A stretch of DNA of 64,000 nt from M3007 sp965249785 (GCA_965249785.1 CBDFMU010000026.1:186001-250000); one strand, 5' to 3'. Shown: positions 25,134 to 34,918, numbered from the stretch's first letter. Made by a program: numbers and translations. Notes: a model not told the origin generated them from the sequence alone.

Positions 25134-25451
25134 ATGCCTACGGTTATTGCCCTACCTGTTTTTAATCACGAAAAGTTACGTACCTCTTCCAACATCTTTC
25201 GCGCGCTCGCGCATCCCTTGCGGATGCGAATGGTCGGTGTCATTTGGAGCAAGGAAGCCATATGTGTCAATGAAATATTTGAGACATTGGGTATTGAACA
25301 ATCGCTCGCTTCCCAGCACCTGCGTATCCTGCGCCAAGCCAATCTGGTCACTACACACCGGGAAGGCAAATTTGTGTACTATGCTATGGATCGTACCAAG
25401 ATGCTGACGGTACGCCGCGCTTTGCTCCATTTGGGGCCTTCGGTAGCCTGA
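25134..25451 (+). CDS. ArsR-family winged-helix regulator (second copy)
   Basis: 105 residues from the ATG at 25134; the frame is open upstream, but that part overlaps the preceding terminator. It is a paralogue of the gene at 24636: FRALAHPLRMRMVGVIW, ETLGIEQSLASQHLRILRQANLV and HREGKFVYYAMD align directly. It has one cysteine near residue 45 (AICVNEIF), not a metal-binding pair. The two may be a tandem duplication and could form heterodimers. Confidence 0.87.
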   Translation: MPTVIALPVFNHEKLRTSSNIFRALAHPLRMRMVGVIWSKEAICVNEIFETLGIEQSLASQHLRILRQANLVTTHREGKFVYYAMDRTKMLTVRRALLHLGPSVA

Positions 25452-25602
25452 TAAGCTCGATACTTTATCTGTTGATTTTCTAAAAGCCTACTGCTTTTGG
25501 AAGGGCTTTATATGCCCCTGGGCCAGCGACACCAGCAATAATTCAAGTACTTATAATTCAAGAAATAGCGAGTTTAATCGCTCATTAGCAACATATTATA
25601 CA

Positions 25603-25640
25603 AGAGAGCGTCTTGTCAGGTTGCTGACAAGACGCTCTCT
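25603..25640. terminator. Perfect 17-bp hairpin, possible bidirectional terminator
   Basis: AGAGAGCGTCTTGTCAG (25603-25619) and its exact reverse complement (25624-25640) flank a GTTG loop. It sits between the convergent ArsR and PorT-like genes. Neither strand has a real T-run after it, so Rho-independent function is uncertain. Confidence 0.6.
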
Positions 25641-25658
25641 CAATCCTTAAAATCGTAT

Positions 25659-26396
25659 TTAGAAGAATATACCCAGTTTCAGGGAAAGCAAACCAATCGA
25701 GGCTTTGGATTTATCGTCCACCAAATCTGCTCCGATGGTCTTTTGCACTCTTCCGGTGCCAGTCATATCGGTGAATTGTTGCTGAAAAGCCAAACCAGCG
25801 ATGACCGTCGTGTGGCTCGCAAATTCATATTCGGCTCCGGCACCCAAACCCCAGGCCAGCGAAATTCCTTTTACATCCTTGCGGATGTCTTCATCTTCGG
25901 TATTATTATCTGTACCGCGAATATCGCCGAGGGCTTTTGTCACAAAACCCAGCGTAAATACCGGAATCTCGGCATAATACTTCAATGGGTTATCTTCCCC
26001 GGAACCGCCCCGCAATTTCAGGCCAAACGGAATCTCGATATATCGCAGGCGGTAATGCAATTTGGCATCCTGACCCACCACGCGATATTTTTCATCGCTC
26101 AGGTCTGAGTCCTTCCACAGGCTAGCCAGCGGATAATTGTTTTGGATCGTGCCGCCTTGGTTAAAACCAAAACCCAGTCCAGTCGTGATCGCATAATTGG
26201 GAGCAAAATAAAATTCGCCCATCAGACCGAGTTTCATGCCCCAGTTAGAACCCGAGCCATCCAATCGTTTATCAGCGGTATTCAGCCAGGACCAACTTGG
26301 GCTTGCCTGTACTCCAAATCGAAAAGATTTGTCTTGAGCCGACACCAGTTCCTGGCAAAAAATGAAGAGGCCCAAGGCCAGTAGCAGTTTTTTCAT
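25659..26396 (-). CDS. PorT-like outer-membrane beta-barrel protein
   Basis: 245 residues with a Sec signal peptide (MKKLLLALGLFIFCQELVSAQ; cleavage likely after A20) and alternating aromatic strands throughout, ending in LLSLKLGIFF with the terminal Phe expected of outer-membrane barrels. The pattern FRFGVQASPSWSWL at the mature start and GLGAGAEYEF later match the PorT/outer_membrane_beta-barrel family of Bacteroidota. Specific function is unknown. It is preceded by a divergent intergenic region. Confidence 0.88.
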   Translation of the reverse strand: MKKLLLALGLFIFCQELVSAQDKSFRFGVQASPSWSWLNTADKRLDGSGSNWGMKLGLMGEFYFAPNYAITTGLGFGFNQGGTIQNNYPLASLWKDSDLSDEKYRVVGQDAKLHYRLRYIEIPFGLKLRGGSGEDNPLKYYAEIPVFTLGFVTKALGDIRGTDNNTEDEDIRKDVKGISLAWGLGAGAEYEFASHTTVIAGLAFQQQFTDMTGTGRVQKTIGADLVDDKSKASIGLLSLKLGIFF

Positions 26397-26735
26397 AGTA
26401 GGTAGTTTTTTTGCACTCTGTGATAGAAAGAGTTTTAGTGATGGGAAAATGATAAGAGTAAAAGGGAAAATTTATGATAACAAAAAAGTTGGTTGTCAAG
26501 GTTTTACGGATTTCTCCATCTTGCTTTCATGCCTGTTTGCATAGGGACGCAGAGAAATGCTTTTGGTCTCTATCGGCATTTTAGCCAGCTACCAGAAAAC
26601 GAAAATCAGGGGGCTAAAATCGCATTTTTTTGGCAATGTCGGGCATTTAGCTACTAATTTTAAGACACAAATTGTTTTGTTTTTGAAATAAGAATTACTT
26701 TTGCTTTCAGAAATCGCACTTTTGTGTCCCATAAG
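26397..26735. other. Intergenic region upstream of the PorT-like gene
   Basis: About 340 nt between divergent genes with no gene I can support. It is AT-rich and must hold the PorT-like promoter on the reverse strand; no clear TAnnTTTG box was picked out. Confidence 0.35.
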
Positions 26736-26742
26736 TTTGGAC

Positions 26743-26848
26743 AGGTTTAGCATGCTTAAAATAGGTTTAGAAGGTTGAGATGCACGTTCAAATGCCCTAT
26801 TTTTTCTCTAAAAATTTTCTAAACCCGTCTAAACCTTCCTAAACCCTT
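26743..26848. repeat. Decanucleotide inverted tract, CTAAACC family
   Basis: Left arm: AGGTTTAGCA (26743) and AGGTTTAGAA (26763) on the plus strand. Right arm: CTAAACCCGT, CTAAACCTTC, CTAAACCCTT in direct succession at 26819-26848. It ends about 40 nt before parC. The same units recur at 62211-62448, also in a divergent gap. Confidence 0.75.
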
Positions 26849-26890
26849 TTCCCTCCACCATTCCGAAGACAGCAATACACAACAGATATT

Positions 26891-29596
26891 ATGGCCAAAT
26901 CCAAAAAAGATACCTCCGTACCCGCCCTCAATGCCCAACAAAACGGCGATGATATGGTCATTACCCTATCGGGAATGTACCAGAATTATTTCCTCGACTA
27001 CGCCAGCTATGTCATCCTGGAGCGCGCTGTACCCGCCATCGAGGACGGCTTGAAACCTGTGCAACGCCGCATCCTACACGCCATGTACGAACAGCACGAC
27101 GGACGCTACCACAAGGTGGCCAACCTGATCGGACAGACCATGCAGTACCATCCGCATGGCGACGCGGCCATCGGCGACGCATTGGTGAATATGGGCCAAA
27201 AAGAACTGCTCATTGATTGCCAAGGCAACTGGGGCGACTATCGCACTGGCGATTCGGCGGCAGCTCCTCGCTACATTGAGGCCCGCCTCACCCGCTTTGC
27301 CCTCGATATCGCTTTCAACGCCGACACCACCGTCTGGCAACTTACCTACGACGGACGCAAACGCGAACCCGTCAACTTGCCGATGAAATTCCCGCTCGTG
27401 ATCGCTCATGGCGCGGAGGGCATCGCCGTCGGCTTGAGCACTAAAATCCTGCCACATAATTTTACAGAAATCATCAAGGCCAGCATTGCTATGTTAAAAG
27501 GGCGGCGCGTGGAGCTGTATCCTGACTTTCCGACTGGCGGCATGGTTGATATTAGCCATTATAATGGTGGCGCACGGGGTGGCAAAGTACGGGTACGCGC
27601 AAAAATCAGGGAGCTTGATAAGAAAACCCTGCAAATCACCGAAATTCCGTTTGGAGTCACTACTGGCGACCTCATTGAGAGCATTCTAAAAGCCAACGAA
27701 AAAGGACAGATCAAAATCAAGCGCGTCATAGATAAGGTGGCCAAAGAGGTGGACATCGAGATTGAGCTTCAGCCCGGCGTAAGTCCCGATATTACTATTG
27801 ATGCGCTGTATGCTTTCACCGATTGCGAGGTCGGTATTTCGCCCAATTGCTGCGTCATCATTGAAAACAAGCCGCTCTTTACGGAAGTGAATGAGCTGCT
27901 GCGCATCAGCACCGAAAATACCAAGGAGCTGCTGCGCATGGAACTTGACATTCAGAAAAGCGATCTGGAGGAGAAACTGCACTTTGCTTCTTTGGAAAAA
28001 ATATTTATCGAAAAACGCATCTACCGCGATATTGAAGAATGCGAAACTTGGGAAGCCGTCATTCAAACGATTGATCGTGGCTTAAAGAAATATATCATCA
28101 CCCCCAGAGAGCCGAACTACGTAAAGGAGGCTAAAAAGGTGAAGTTATTGCGGGAAATTACCGAGGAAGACATTACCCGCCTGACAGAAATTCGTATCAA
28201 GCGTATTTCTAAGTTCAACTCTTTCAAGGCCGACGAAGAGATTGCCAAACTAAATGATGAGTTGTTGCAGACCATGCACCACCTGGCGCACCTCACCGAA
28301 TACGCCATCGCTTACTTCGACACGCTGCTCCACAAATATGGCAAGGGCCGCGAGCGACGCACCGAAATCCTGACTTTCGATACCATCAAAGCGACCGAAG
28401 TAGTGGCTAATAATGCCAAACTATACGTCAATCGTGCCGATGGTTTCCTGGGGACGGGGCTGAAAAAAGACGAATTTCTCACTGATTGCTCCGATATTGA
28501 CGACATCATTGTTTTCCGGCGCGATGGTGTGATGAAAGTGGTGAAAATCGGCGACAAAGTGTTCGTGGGCAAAGACATCATTCATATTGCTGTCTGGAAA
28601 AAAAATGATGACCGCACGACCTATAATATGGCTTATGCGGATGCGGGCACCGGGCGCACTTACGCGAAACGCTTCAACGTCACCGGCATTACCCGCGATA
28701 AAGATTACCAGCTGGGTTCCGACGTAAAAGGATCGCGACTGCTCTATTTCACGGCCAATCCAAATGGCGAAGCAGAAACAATTTCGATCACGCTCACTCC
28801 TGGCTCGACTGCCAAGATCAAAGTATTTGACTTCGATTTTGCCGAGTTAGCCATTAAAGGGCGCGATTCGCAGGGCAACGTGATCACTAAATTCCCAGTC
28901 AAACTGATCCGCCAAAAGGAGGCCGGTAAAAGCACCATTGGTGCCCGCAAACTCTGGTTCGATACCACCACTGGCCGACTCAATAATCTCGAACGGGGCA
29001 CTTTACTCGGCGAATTTGACACCGGCGACAGCATTTTTATTTTGTACAATGATGGTTCCTACGAAGTAACCGATACTGACCTGAACCAGCGGTTTGAGAT
29101 GAAAGAAATCCTGTATGTGGGCAAATTGACCCCGGAACTGGTGGTCAGCGCGGTGCATCTGGATGGTCATAAAGGCTGGACGATGGTCAAGCGTTTTCGC
29201 GTGGAAACCACCAAATTGAAGGAACGTTATTCCTTCCTGACCGACCACCCGAAATCGAAGATATTGTTTGCTTCGATCAAAGAAAATCCGCGCGTCAAGT
29301 ACACATTAAAAGTGAAAGGCAAGGCGATGGGCGGCGAACTTTCTTTGGGGGATTTCATGGATGTAAAAGGCTGGAAAGCTGTCGGCAATCGCCTGAGCGA
29401 CCAACCGTTGACCAACGTAAAAGAGATCGAACTCAATGAATCGAAGCTTTTGCCCAAATTAGAACTGCCCCAGGTGGATTTGTTTGGCGAGTCGGAAGCC
29501 CCGCAAAAGCCAGCGGAACCGAAGAAACCAGCTACGCCCCCATCCAGTAATGGCAAGAAAAGTTTCAAGGCTGGCGACACGATTGAGTTTGATTAA
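26891..29596 (+). CDS. parC: DNA topoisomerase IV subunit A
   Basis: 901 residues, type IIA topoisomerase A subunit in the Bacteroidota ParC form. MYQNYFLDYASYVILERAVP, the winged-helix GLKPVQRRILHAM, YHPHGDAAIGDALV and the catalytic tyrosine Y128 in APRYIEARLT are present. The C-terminal 330 residues form the DNA-wrapping/beta-pinwheel region, followed by a Pro/Lys-rich tail. It decatenates daughter chromosomes with ParE, which is not in this window; gyrB is at 40331. The assignment to ParC rather than GyrA rests on resemblance of the N-terminus to known Bacteroidota ParC. Confidence 0.92.
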   Translation: MAKSKKDTSVPALNAQQNGDDMVITLSGMYQNYFLDYASYVILERAVPAIEDGLKPVQRRILHAMYEQHDGRYHKVANLIGQTMQYHPHGDAAIGDALVNMGQKELLIDCQGNWGDYRTGDSAAAPRYIEARLTRFALDIAFNADTTVWQLTYDGRKREPVNLPMKFPLVIAHGAEGIAVGLSTKILPHNFTEIIKASIAMLKGRRVELYPDFPTGGMVDISHYNGGARGGKVRVRAKIRELDKKTLQITEIPFGVTTGDLIESILKANEKGQIKIKRVIDKVAKEVDIEIELQPGVSPDITIDALYAFTDCEVGISPNCCVIIENKPLFTEVNELLRISTENTKELLRMELDIQKSDLEEKLHFASLEKIFIEKRIYRDIEECETWEAVIQTIDRGLKKYIITPREPNYVKEAKKVKLLREITEEDITRLTEIRIKRISKFNSFKADEEIAKLNDELLQTMHHLAHLTEYAIAYFDTLLHKYGKGRERRTEILTFDTIKATEVVANNAKLYVNRADGFLGTGLKKDEFLTDCSDIDDIIVFRRDGVMKVVKIGDKVFVGKDIIHIAVWKKNDDRTTYNMAYADAGTGRTYAKRFNVTGITRDKDYQLGSDVKGSRLLYFTANPNGEAETISITLTPGSTAKIKVFDFDFAELAIKGRDSQGNVITKFPVKLIRQKEAGKSTIGARKLWFDTTTGRLNNLERGTLLGEFDTGDSIFILYNDGSYEVTDTDLNQRFEMKEILYVGKLTPELVVSAVHLDGHKGWTMVKRFRVETTKLKERYSFLTDHPKSKILFASIKENPRVKYTLKVKGKAMGGELSLGDFMDVKGWKAVGNRLSDQPLTNVKEIELNESKLLPKLELPQVDLFGESEAPQKPAEPKKPATPPSSNGKKSFKAGDTIEFD

Positions 29597-29699
29597 ACCT
29601 TATTAATTCGTTAAACCAGCGTTGTCATTGCCCATTTCGTTGTTAACGGCACGACTTTCTTATATCTTCGTGTTCGTTACATCTAAAAATAGGGCTTCC

Positions 29700-32267
29700 T
29701 TGAGAAATTTCTCCTACGCGAAAAGAATATGCCTGTCCGGGTGGTTCCTGCTGACAGGCATACTGCTTTTCGGCCAAAATGGGGCGACCATTGTACGCGG
29801 TAAGGTGCTGGATGGTGCCTCCGGTGAGCCGTTGTCTGAAGTAAGCGTACGGTTCGATAGTACCGCTATTGGCACTCGCACTGGCAAAGACGGCAGTTTT
29901 TTCCTGAAAACGAATGAAAAAGGAGGCCGGATCGTCATTATTTCGCTTGGGTATGAGCCGCTTACCGTGGTAATCAAGCCTGGCGAAACCAACGATCTGC
30001 AGCTGCGCCTACAGGAAAGCCAAACCAGTTTGCAGGAGGTGGAGATTAAAGTAAACCCGCGCAAATACCGCAATAAGGACAACCCGGCGGTAGACCTCAT
30101 GCGGGAAGCCATTGACCACAAACACCTGAACCGGAAGGAACACTTGGGTTTTTATGCCTATGAACGCTACGACAAAGTAGGGTTTGCGCTCAACAATATT
30201 ACCGACAAATTCAAAAATTATTTCCTGTTCAAAAAGGTGAATTTCATCTTTGACAATCTGGACACCAGTGCGGCCACGGGTAAGGTGAATTTGCCATTTT
30301 TTCTCCGCGAAAGTCTGTCGGACGTTTATTATCGCCAATCGCCAAAAGACCAAAAAACCTACCTCCGTGCCGAACGCAGCACTCGCCTGCCGGGCTATCT
30401 GGACGATGAAGGCATTTCTAATCAGATTGAGACGCTGTATCAGGAAGTTGATTTTTATAAAGATGCGGTGAACATCATTTCGGTAGATTTCATCAGCCCG
30501 CTGGCGGAGATTGCCCCGAATATTTACCACTTTTATATTGAAGATACCTCCATGATCGGGAACACGCGTTGTGTTCACCTCTTCTTCGCGCCGCGTCAGA
30601 AAAGTGATCTGGCCTTCATCGGCGACCTGTGGATCGCGCTCGATTCCACTTATGCGCTGCGCAAAATACACGTACAGATACCGGAACAGATCAATCTGAA
30701 CTGGGTCAATGGGCTGGAAATCCAACAGGAATACGATTGGGTATCTACGCCACCGGGCCGCGCACTGATGCTCAACCATGATGAGATCGTGATGGAATTC
30801 GGCTTGACGAAAAATAAGGATGGCAAGAATATATTGGCCCACAAAACGTCTTCTTATAACAAATATCGGCTCGATCAGCCGATTTCCGACTCGCTTTTCA
30901 AGCCCATCGGCAGGACGATCCGCGACCCACGGGCAACCGAAATGGGCGAACAATTTTGGGCAATTAGTCGTCCCGATACGCTGAATAAACAGGAAGCGGG
31001 CGTTTATAAAATGATTGATAGCCTCAATCATCACCAGCCTTTCCGGCGGTTTATGAACATTGTCAAGCTATTATCTGATGGTTATTGGCCAGTGGCGGGG
31101 GTGGATGTTGGGCCGTTAGCCACTTTTTTAGGAGCTAACCCTATCGAAGGCTATCGGGTTCGGTTGGGAGGTCGCACCAATCTCAAATTCAATAATCGGC
31201 TGGTGCTGGAAGGGTATGCAGCCTATGGGACGGAAGATCATCGCATGAAGGGTTTTGGTGGTTTTCGCTATTCATTTAGCAAGGATGACCCGGTGATGAA
31301 GTATCCGCTCAACCAGTTGCGGGTGTGGTACCAGAATGATTTACAAATTCCCGGAGCCAGTGGCCTGCAAAACGGTTTGTTCCAATCTTTCAATCGCGGC
31401 ACCAACAACCGGATGCTGTACACGCAGGTCACTGGGAGTGAATACTTGCTGGAAAAAAAGAATGGGTTCTCCTGGGCAGCTTCGTTCCGTAAAATATCCA
31501 TGCTCCCAGCTGGCGTATTAACTTTCAATTACCCTACCATTGATGGCGTGGCCCACCGGCCGAGCATTCAGACAACAGAAGCGGGCCTGATGTTGCGCTA
31601 TGCACCCAACGAAAAATTCTACCAAAGCCCGGACTATCGCAGCCAGATTTTTAATAAATATCCCATTCTTACGCTCTGGTATACGGCAGGTTTGCGTGGC
31701 GTGCTGGACGGACAGTACGACTATCACAGCTTGGAATTCAGACTAAGCAAGGGCTTGTTCCTATCACCTTTGGGCTGGTCCATCTTATACATCGAAGCGG
31801 GCCGCACCTTCGGGCAGGTACCTTATCCGTTGCTGACCGCCCACCCGGCCAACCAGACTTATTTTATCCAGTCGGAATCGTATAATTTGATGAATTTCCT
31901 CGAATTTGTGAGCGACAAGTACGCTTCTGTCAATATTACGCACAATTTTGCCGGGTTTTTCTTTAATCGTATTCCGCTTATCCGCCGCTTCAACCTCCGG
32001 GAAATCGTGACCTTCAAAGCACTCTGGGGTGGATTAGACGCGCACAATCGGCCCGGCACCGACCCTAATCTGCTCCTGTTTCCGGTGAACGATCATGGGG
32101 AAACACTGACTTATTTTCTTGGTAATAAGCCCTATGTGGAAGCCAGCGTCGGTGTCTCCAACATCTTCAAGTGCCTGCGTTTTGATGTTATCCGCCGCTT
32201 CACTTATCTGGATCATCCGGGCATTTCGCCGCTGGCTTTGCGGGCAAAAATTCAGGTGGAATTTTGA
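29700..32267 (+). CDS. DUF5686 family outer-membrane protein with carboxypeptidase-regulatory N-domain
   Basis: About 855 residues. A hydrophobic signal (ICLSGWFLLTGILLFG) precedes a CarboxypepD_reg-like beta sandwich (IVRGKVLDGASGEPLSEVSV, residues about 25-110) and then the DUF5686 region, ending in an amphipathic beta-barrel with the terminal Phe (ALRAKIQVEF). Such proteins are predicted outer-membrane proteins of Bacteroidota, role unknown. There is no ATG before the signal, so the start must be TTG or GTG. I chose the TTG at 29700 because it gives a compact signal and a -7-like box (TATCTTCG) lies about 30 nt upstream; the frame is open back to a TTG at 29622. Confidence 0.88.
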   Translation: MRNFSYAKRICLSGWFLLTGILLFGQNGATIVRGKVLDGASGEPLSEVSVRFDSTAIGTRTGKDGSFFLKTNEKGGRIVIISLGYEPLTVVIKPGETNDLQLRLQESQTSLQEVEIKVNPRKYRNKDNPAVDLMREAIDHKHLNRKEHLGFYAYERYDKVGFALNNITDKFKNYFLFKKVNFIFDNLDTSAATGKVNLPFFLRESLSDVYYRQSPKDQKTYLRAERSTRLPGYLDDEGISNQIETLYQEVDFYKDAVNIISVDFISPLAEIAPNIYHFYIEDTSMIGNTRCVHLFFAPRQKSDLAFIGDLWIALDSTYALRKIHVQIPEQINLNWVNGLEIQQEYDWVSTPPGRALMLNHDEIVMEFGLTKNKDGKNILAHKTSSYNKYRLDQPISDSLFKPIGRTIRDPRATEMGEQFWAISRPDTLNKQEAGVYKMIDSLNHHQPFRRFMNIVKLLSDGYWPVAGVDVGPLATFLGANPIEGYRVRLGGRTNLKFNNRLVLEGYAAYGTEDHRMKGFGGFRYSFSKDDPVMKYPLNQLRVWYQNDLQIPGASGLQNGLFQSFNRGTNNRMLYTQVTGSEYLLEKKNGFSWAASFRKISMLPAGVLTFNYPTIDGVAHRPSIQTTEAGLMLRYAPNEKFYQSPDYRSQIFNKYPILTLWYTAGLRGVLDGQYDYHSLEFRLSKGLFLSPLGWSILYIEAGRTFGQVPYPLLTAHPANQTYFIQSESYNLMNFLEFVSDKYASVNITHNFAGFFFNRIPLIRRFNLREIVTFKALWGGLDAHNRPGTDPNLLLFPVNDHGETLTYFLGNKPYVEASVGVSNIFKCLRFDVIRRFTYLDHPGISPLALRAKIQVEF

Positions 32268-32384
32268 GGTTGTTGAGAGGAAGGGTGGAGAAGGTTGAGG
32301 GTGTTGAGAAAAAATGATTATATCAAGGAAGCCCTTGGTTTTCTCAACATCCTCAACAATTTTTTCTCAACCATCTCAACATCC
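32268..32384. repeat. GTTGAG-unit inverted tract between convergent genes
   Basis: The plus strand reads successive GTTGAGAGG, GGTGGAGAA, GGTTGAGGG and TGTTGAGAA units, then about 26 nt, then TTCTCAACATCC, TCAACAATTTTTT and CTCAACCATCTCAAC. The core arms 32294-32312 and 32339-32357 pair at 18 of 19 positions. It fills the whole gap between two stop codons and could act as a bidirectional terminator here. Confidence 0.85.
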
Positions 32385-34202
32385 TTATTGCACTTTATCC
32401 CCCCGCAAAATCCGGAAACGCTTTCGCGCCTCCACCGCAAATACACTACCCGAATAGTCGGTGAAAATCTTTTCATATAATCCCTTCGCTTTTTCCAGAT
32501 CAATTATTTTGAACTCGTATAGCTGCGCCAGGGCGTATAAGGCATTGTCGGCCCGAATCTCATCTTTATACTTATCAGCTACTTCCTGATACATAGCCGC
32601 CGCTTTTGGGTAGTCGTGTTTTTTCTCGTAAATCTGCGCTTCCAGGTACAAAATATCATCTTGCAAAGAGTGTTCCGGGAACTGCCGATGCAGCGTATCC
32701 AGTTTTTGGAAAGCCTCGTCAAAACGATTTTGGAAGACCAGTAATTCCGCACCAGAATACAGCGAAATGGCAGCGGCAGTAGTGTCCAGATTCAAATTAT
32801 CCATGATAAATACCGAGAGATCGAGCGCATCATTGGCAATGAGTTTGGAAGTGGAGGCCTTCAGCACATCAAACTGTGCCTGTGCCCACTGAAAATCGCC
32901 GTTGAAGTAAGAAAGACGGGCATTTTTAAACCGCGCTTCCTGCCCAATCGTCTCCTCTTTAAAATCCTTGTCCACCTGGCTATAGAGCAGCGTACTTTCC
33001 CAAATGTCGCCATTCATCAGATAAGCATCAGCGAGGTTGATTTTTACCCGCGCCTGATCGTTTCGGTCGAGGCCGGGAGTTACTTTCAGTTCCTCCATCA
33101 GGCTGATCGCCTTGGGCAGATTATTCAGGTGATAAGCTTCTAACTCAGCAAGTTGCAGAATAATATCGGCGGTATTTTTACTTTTACCGAATTGGTTGAT
33201 AAAGCTCTCATATTCACTTTCCAGCGTCCGCAATTCTTCCGGCGTTTGCACCAGCCCTTCGGTCAGTTTCCGCCGCCGGGAGTCCATCGCCTCTCGTTTG
33301 GCTTCAAAAAAGAAGGGATTCTGATTGCCTTTATTGATCGTAATATAGTCGTAGGCCGCAATAGCCGTATCGTAATCCTTGGCTTCCGCTGCTTCTTTGG
33401 CCAACTCAAACACGCGTTGACCGTTTTCTCCCAAGCGGGCATCCAGTGCTTTATATTGTCGAAGGGCATTTTTGAAATCACGACGCTGCACAAATGACCA
33501 GGCCAGCAGCACCACCAGTTCCGGGCTTTCATTCTGCTGAATGCGCGTGTACAACTGGCTCTGCAATTCGGGAAACTCATCGGGTGCCAGATAACGGGCC
33601 AGCAAAGTCTGAATAGTCGGCAACTTGTCCGAATTTTCGGCCAGTGCGTTCAGGTAGTAGTCTATCATCTTGCCGGAATCGCCCTTGCGCCGATAGAGTT
33701 CGCCCAGATTGAAAGCGAAGCGACTGGGATCTTTCATGATCTGCGACCCGTGCTCATAGGTCTCGATGGCCAAGTCATATTTGGAACGCGCTATGAAGTT
33801 ATTGGCCAGCCGATTGACCGACGCAAAATCCGGGCTAAGCCTATCAATGGCTTTCCGATACTGCGCCTGCGCTTCGGGTTCTTTGTTTTGCCGCTCAAAA
33901 AGCTGTCCATACAGGACATAGAGGCTGGTGTTTTCAGGGCTACGTTTTAGTTGCTTTTTCAGCGTCTTTTCGCCCTGGTCATATTGCTCCAGGCTAAACA
34001 AACAATCCATATAGCGCGCCAGATAGAACTCGTTACGCTCGTCCTTGTCGAGCAGATCGCTATACAGCGCAGCGGCCTTCTCAAATTCGCCATCGCTAAA
34101 GTATTGGTTGGCCAGGTTTGGGTCTTGCGCCTGCAGTGTTGGCAAAGAAAAGCTGAGGCAAACCACCATTAGCGCCGCTAGGCGCAATACCAGAAATTTC
34201 AT
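32385..34202 (-). CDS. Exported tetratricopeptide-repeat protein
   Basis: 605 residues from the ATG at 34202, which gives a Sec signal (MKFLVLRLAALMVVCLSFSL, mature after LQA). The rest is helical with many 34-residue TPR units, for example NQYFSDGEFEKAAALYSDLL, YGQLFERQNKEPEAQAQYRK and YEKKHDYPKAAAMYQEVADKY near the C-terminus. It resembles the tol-pal/BamD-like TPR scaffolds of Bacteroidota and may bind partners in the periplasm. No enzymatic motif is seen. It is convergent with the DUF5686 gene. Confidence 0.9.
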   Translation of the reverse strand: MKFLVLRLAALMVVCLSFSLPTLQAQDPNLANQYFSDGEFEKAAALYSDLLDKDERNEFYLARYMDCLFSLEQYDQGEKTLKKQLKRSPENTSLYVLYGQLFERQNKEPEAQAQYRKAIDRLSPDFASVNRLANNFIARSKYDLAIETYEHGSQIMKDPSRFAFNLGELYRRKGDSGKMIDYYLNALAENSDKLPTIQTLLARYLAPDEFPELQSQLYTRIQQNESPELVVLLAWSFVQRRDFKNALRQYKALDARLGENGQRVFELAKEAAEAKDYDTAIAAYDYITINKGNQNPFFFEAKREAMDSRRRKLTEGLVQTPEELRTLESEYESFINQFGKSKNTADIILQLAELEAYHLNNLPKAISLMEELKVTPGLDRNDQARVKINLADAYLMNGDIWESTLLYSQVDKDFKEETIGQEARFKNARLSYFNGDFQWAQAQFDVLKASTSKLIANDALDLSVFIMDNLNLDTTAAAISLYSGAELLVFQNRFDEAFQKLDTLHRQFPEHSLQDDILYLEAQIYEKKHDYPKAAAMYQEVADKYKDEIRADNALYALAQLYEFKIIDLEKAKGLYEKIFTDYSGSVFAVEARKRFRILRGDKVQ

Positions 34203-34552
34203 CATGTAGAAAATGTGCCTTATGTGGGAAAATACAGGAAGCAAAATTACCGGAAATAACGCAAGTAGGCCATTTTGTGTTTTACTTCACTGCTGCCAGG
34301 CACCGCGAAAACCGCTCCGTTTAACCCTTCTTCTATCAATTGAAAAAAAAATCATTGTTTTTCACAAAAAAACGATGCTTGGAACGAACTTTTTTTCAAC
34401 AAATAGCGTCTAAATAAGAACTTTTGCGAGATTTAAAAGCAGATTTAGAGGCAATTTACCTTTAAATATTCAAATAATCATCTTTTTGTGACAATATGTT
34501 TAGAAATAATCTTTCAACAAATCCGTTTTTTTGTTCTTTGCAGGGGAGACGA
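34203..34552. other. AT-rich intergenic region upstream of the TPR gene
   Basis: About 350 nt with no gene I can support. It is AT-rich from 34330 to 34540 and probably holds the promoter of the TPR gene on the reverse strand and that of the first putative RNA on the forward strand. Confidence 0.4.
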
Positions 34553-34566
34553 CGTGCTGCACTTTT

Positions 34567-34696
34567 GTATCATCAATAACGAACAACGACAGCGCAGCGA
34601 GGCAGACAGAAAGTTGTTCGACCAGATTCTGAAACTTTTCATGAGATTATATACGGGAAACCGGCGCGATGCAAACGAGCATCGCGCTTTTTTTTT
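34567..34696 (+). ncRNA. Putative structured small RNA, copy A
   Basis: An approximately 130-nt non-coding unit. It contains a stem CGAACAAC (34580-34587) with GTTGTTCG (34613-34620), a conserved single-stranded stretch ACTTTTCATGAGATTATATA, a CGG-GAAA-CCG tetraloop hairpin (34654-34663) and an adjoining terminator stem GCGCGATGC / GCATCGCGC (34664-34672 and 34679-34687) followed by nine T. CACTTTTG at 34560-34567 is a near match to TAnnTTTG and would place the 5' end at about 34573. No ORF with coding character crosses it. A second copy starts 224 nt downstream. The RNA class is not recognised; the 5' end is a guess. Confidence 0.65.
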
Positions 34697-34704
34697 GCCC
34701 AAAT

Positions 34705-34760
34705 GTACCGGCGGGTTTAGCCGCCATTTTATATGAAGCGGCAGCTGAACCCGCCAGTAC
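34705..34760. repeat. Inverted pair of the GGCGRCTRAACCCGCC element (copy A tail)
   Basis: GTACCGGCGGGTTTAGCCGC at 34705-34724 faces GCGGCAGCTGAACCCGCC plus AGTAC at 34738-34760. The arms pair over most of their length just after the terminator of RNA copy A. Confidence 0.7.
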
Positions 34761-34790
34761 AGACCGGGAAAAGTACCGTGGCACAGTTTT

Positions 34791-34918
34791 ATATCATTAA
34801 TAAGTATAGAACGGCCTTACAATACAATAGCCAAAAGTCGTTCTACCAAACTTCGAACTTTTCATGAGATTATATACGGGAAACCGGCGCGGTGCAAACG
34901 AGCATCGCGCTTTTTTTT
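34791..34918 (+). ncRNA. Putative structured small RNA, copy B
   Basis: This is the second copy of the unit at 34567. The 3' half is almost identical (CTTTTCATGAGATTATATAC, CGG-GAAA-CCG, then GCGCGGTGC / GCATCGCGC at 34887-34895 and 34902-34910, then eight T). The one change in the terminator stem turns an A-U into a G-U pair. The 5' stem has a different sequence, TAGAACG (34807-34813) with CGTTCTA (34839-34845), at the same position, so pairing is kept while sequence changes. This is the pattern expected of a conserved RNA structure. Confidence 0.65.

Noticed and set aside
30009..31034. 341-residue open frame opposite the DUF5686 gene
   Set aside because: It lies wholly within the DUF5686 coding region, which has a signal peptide and family sequence.
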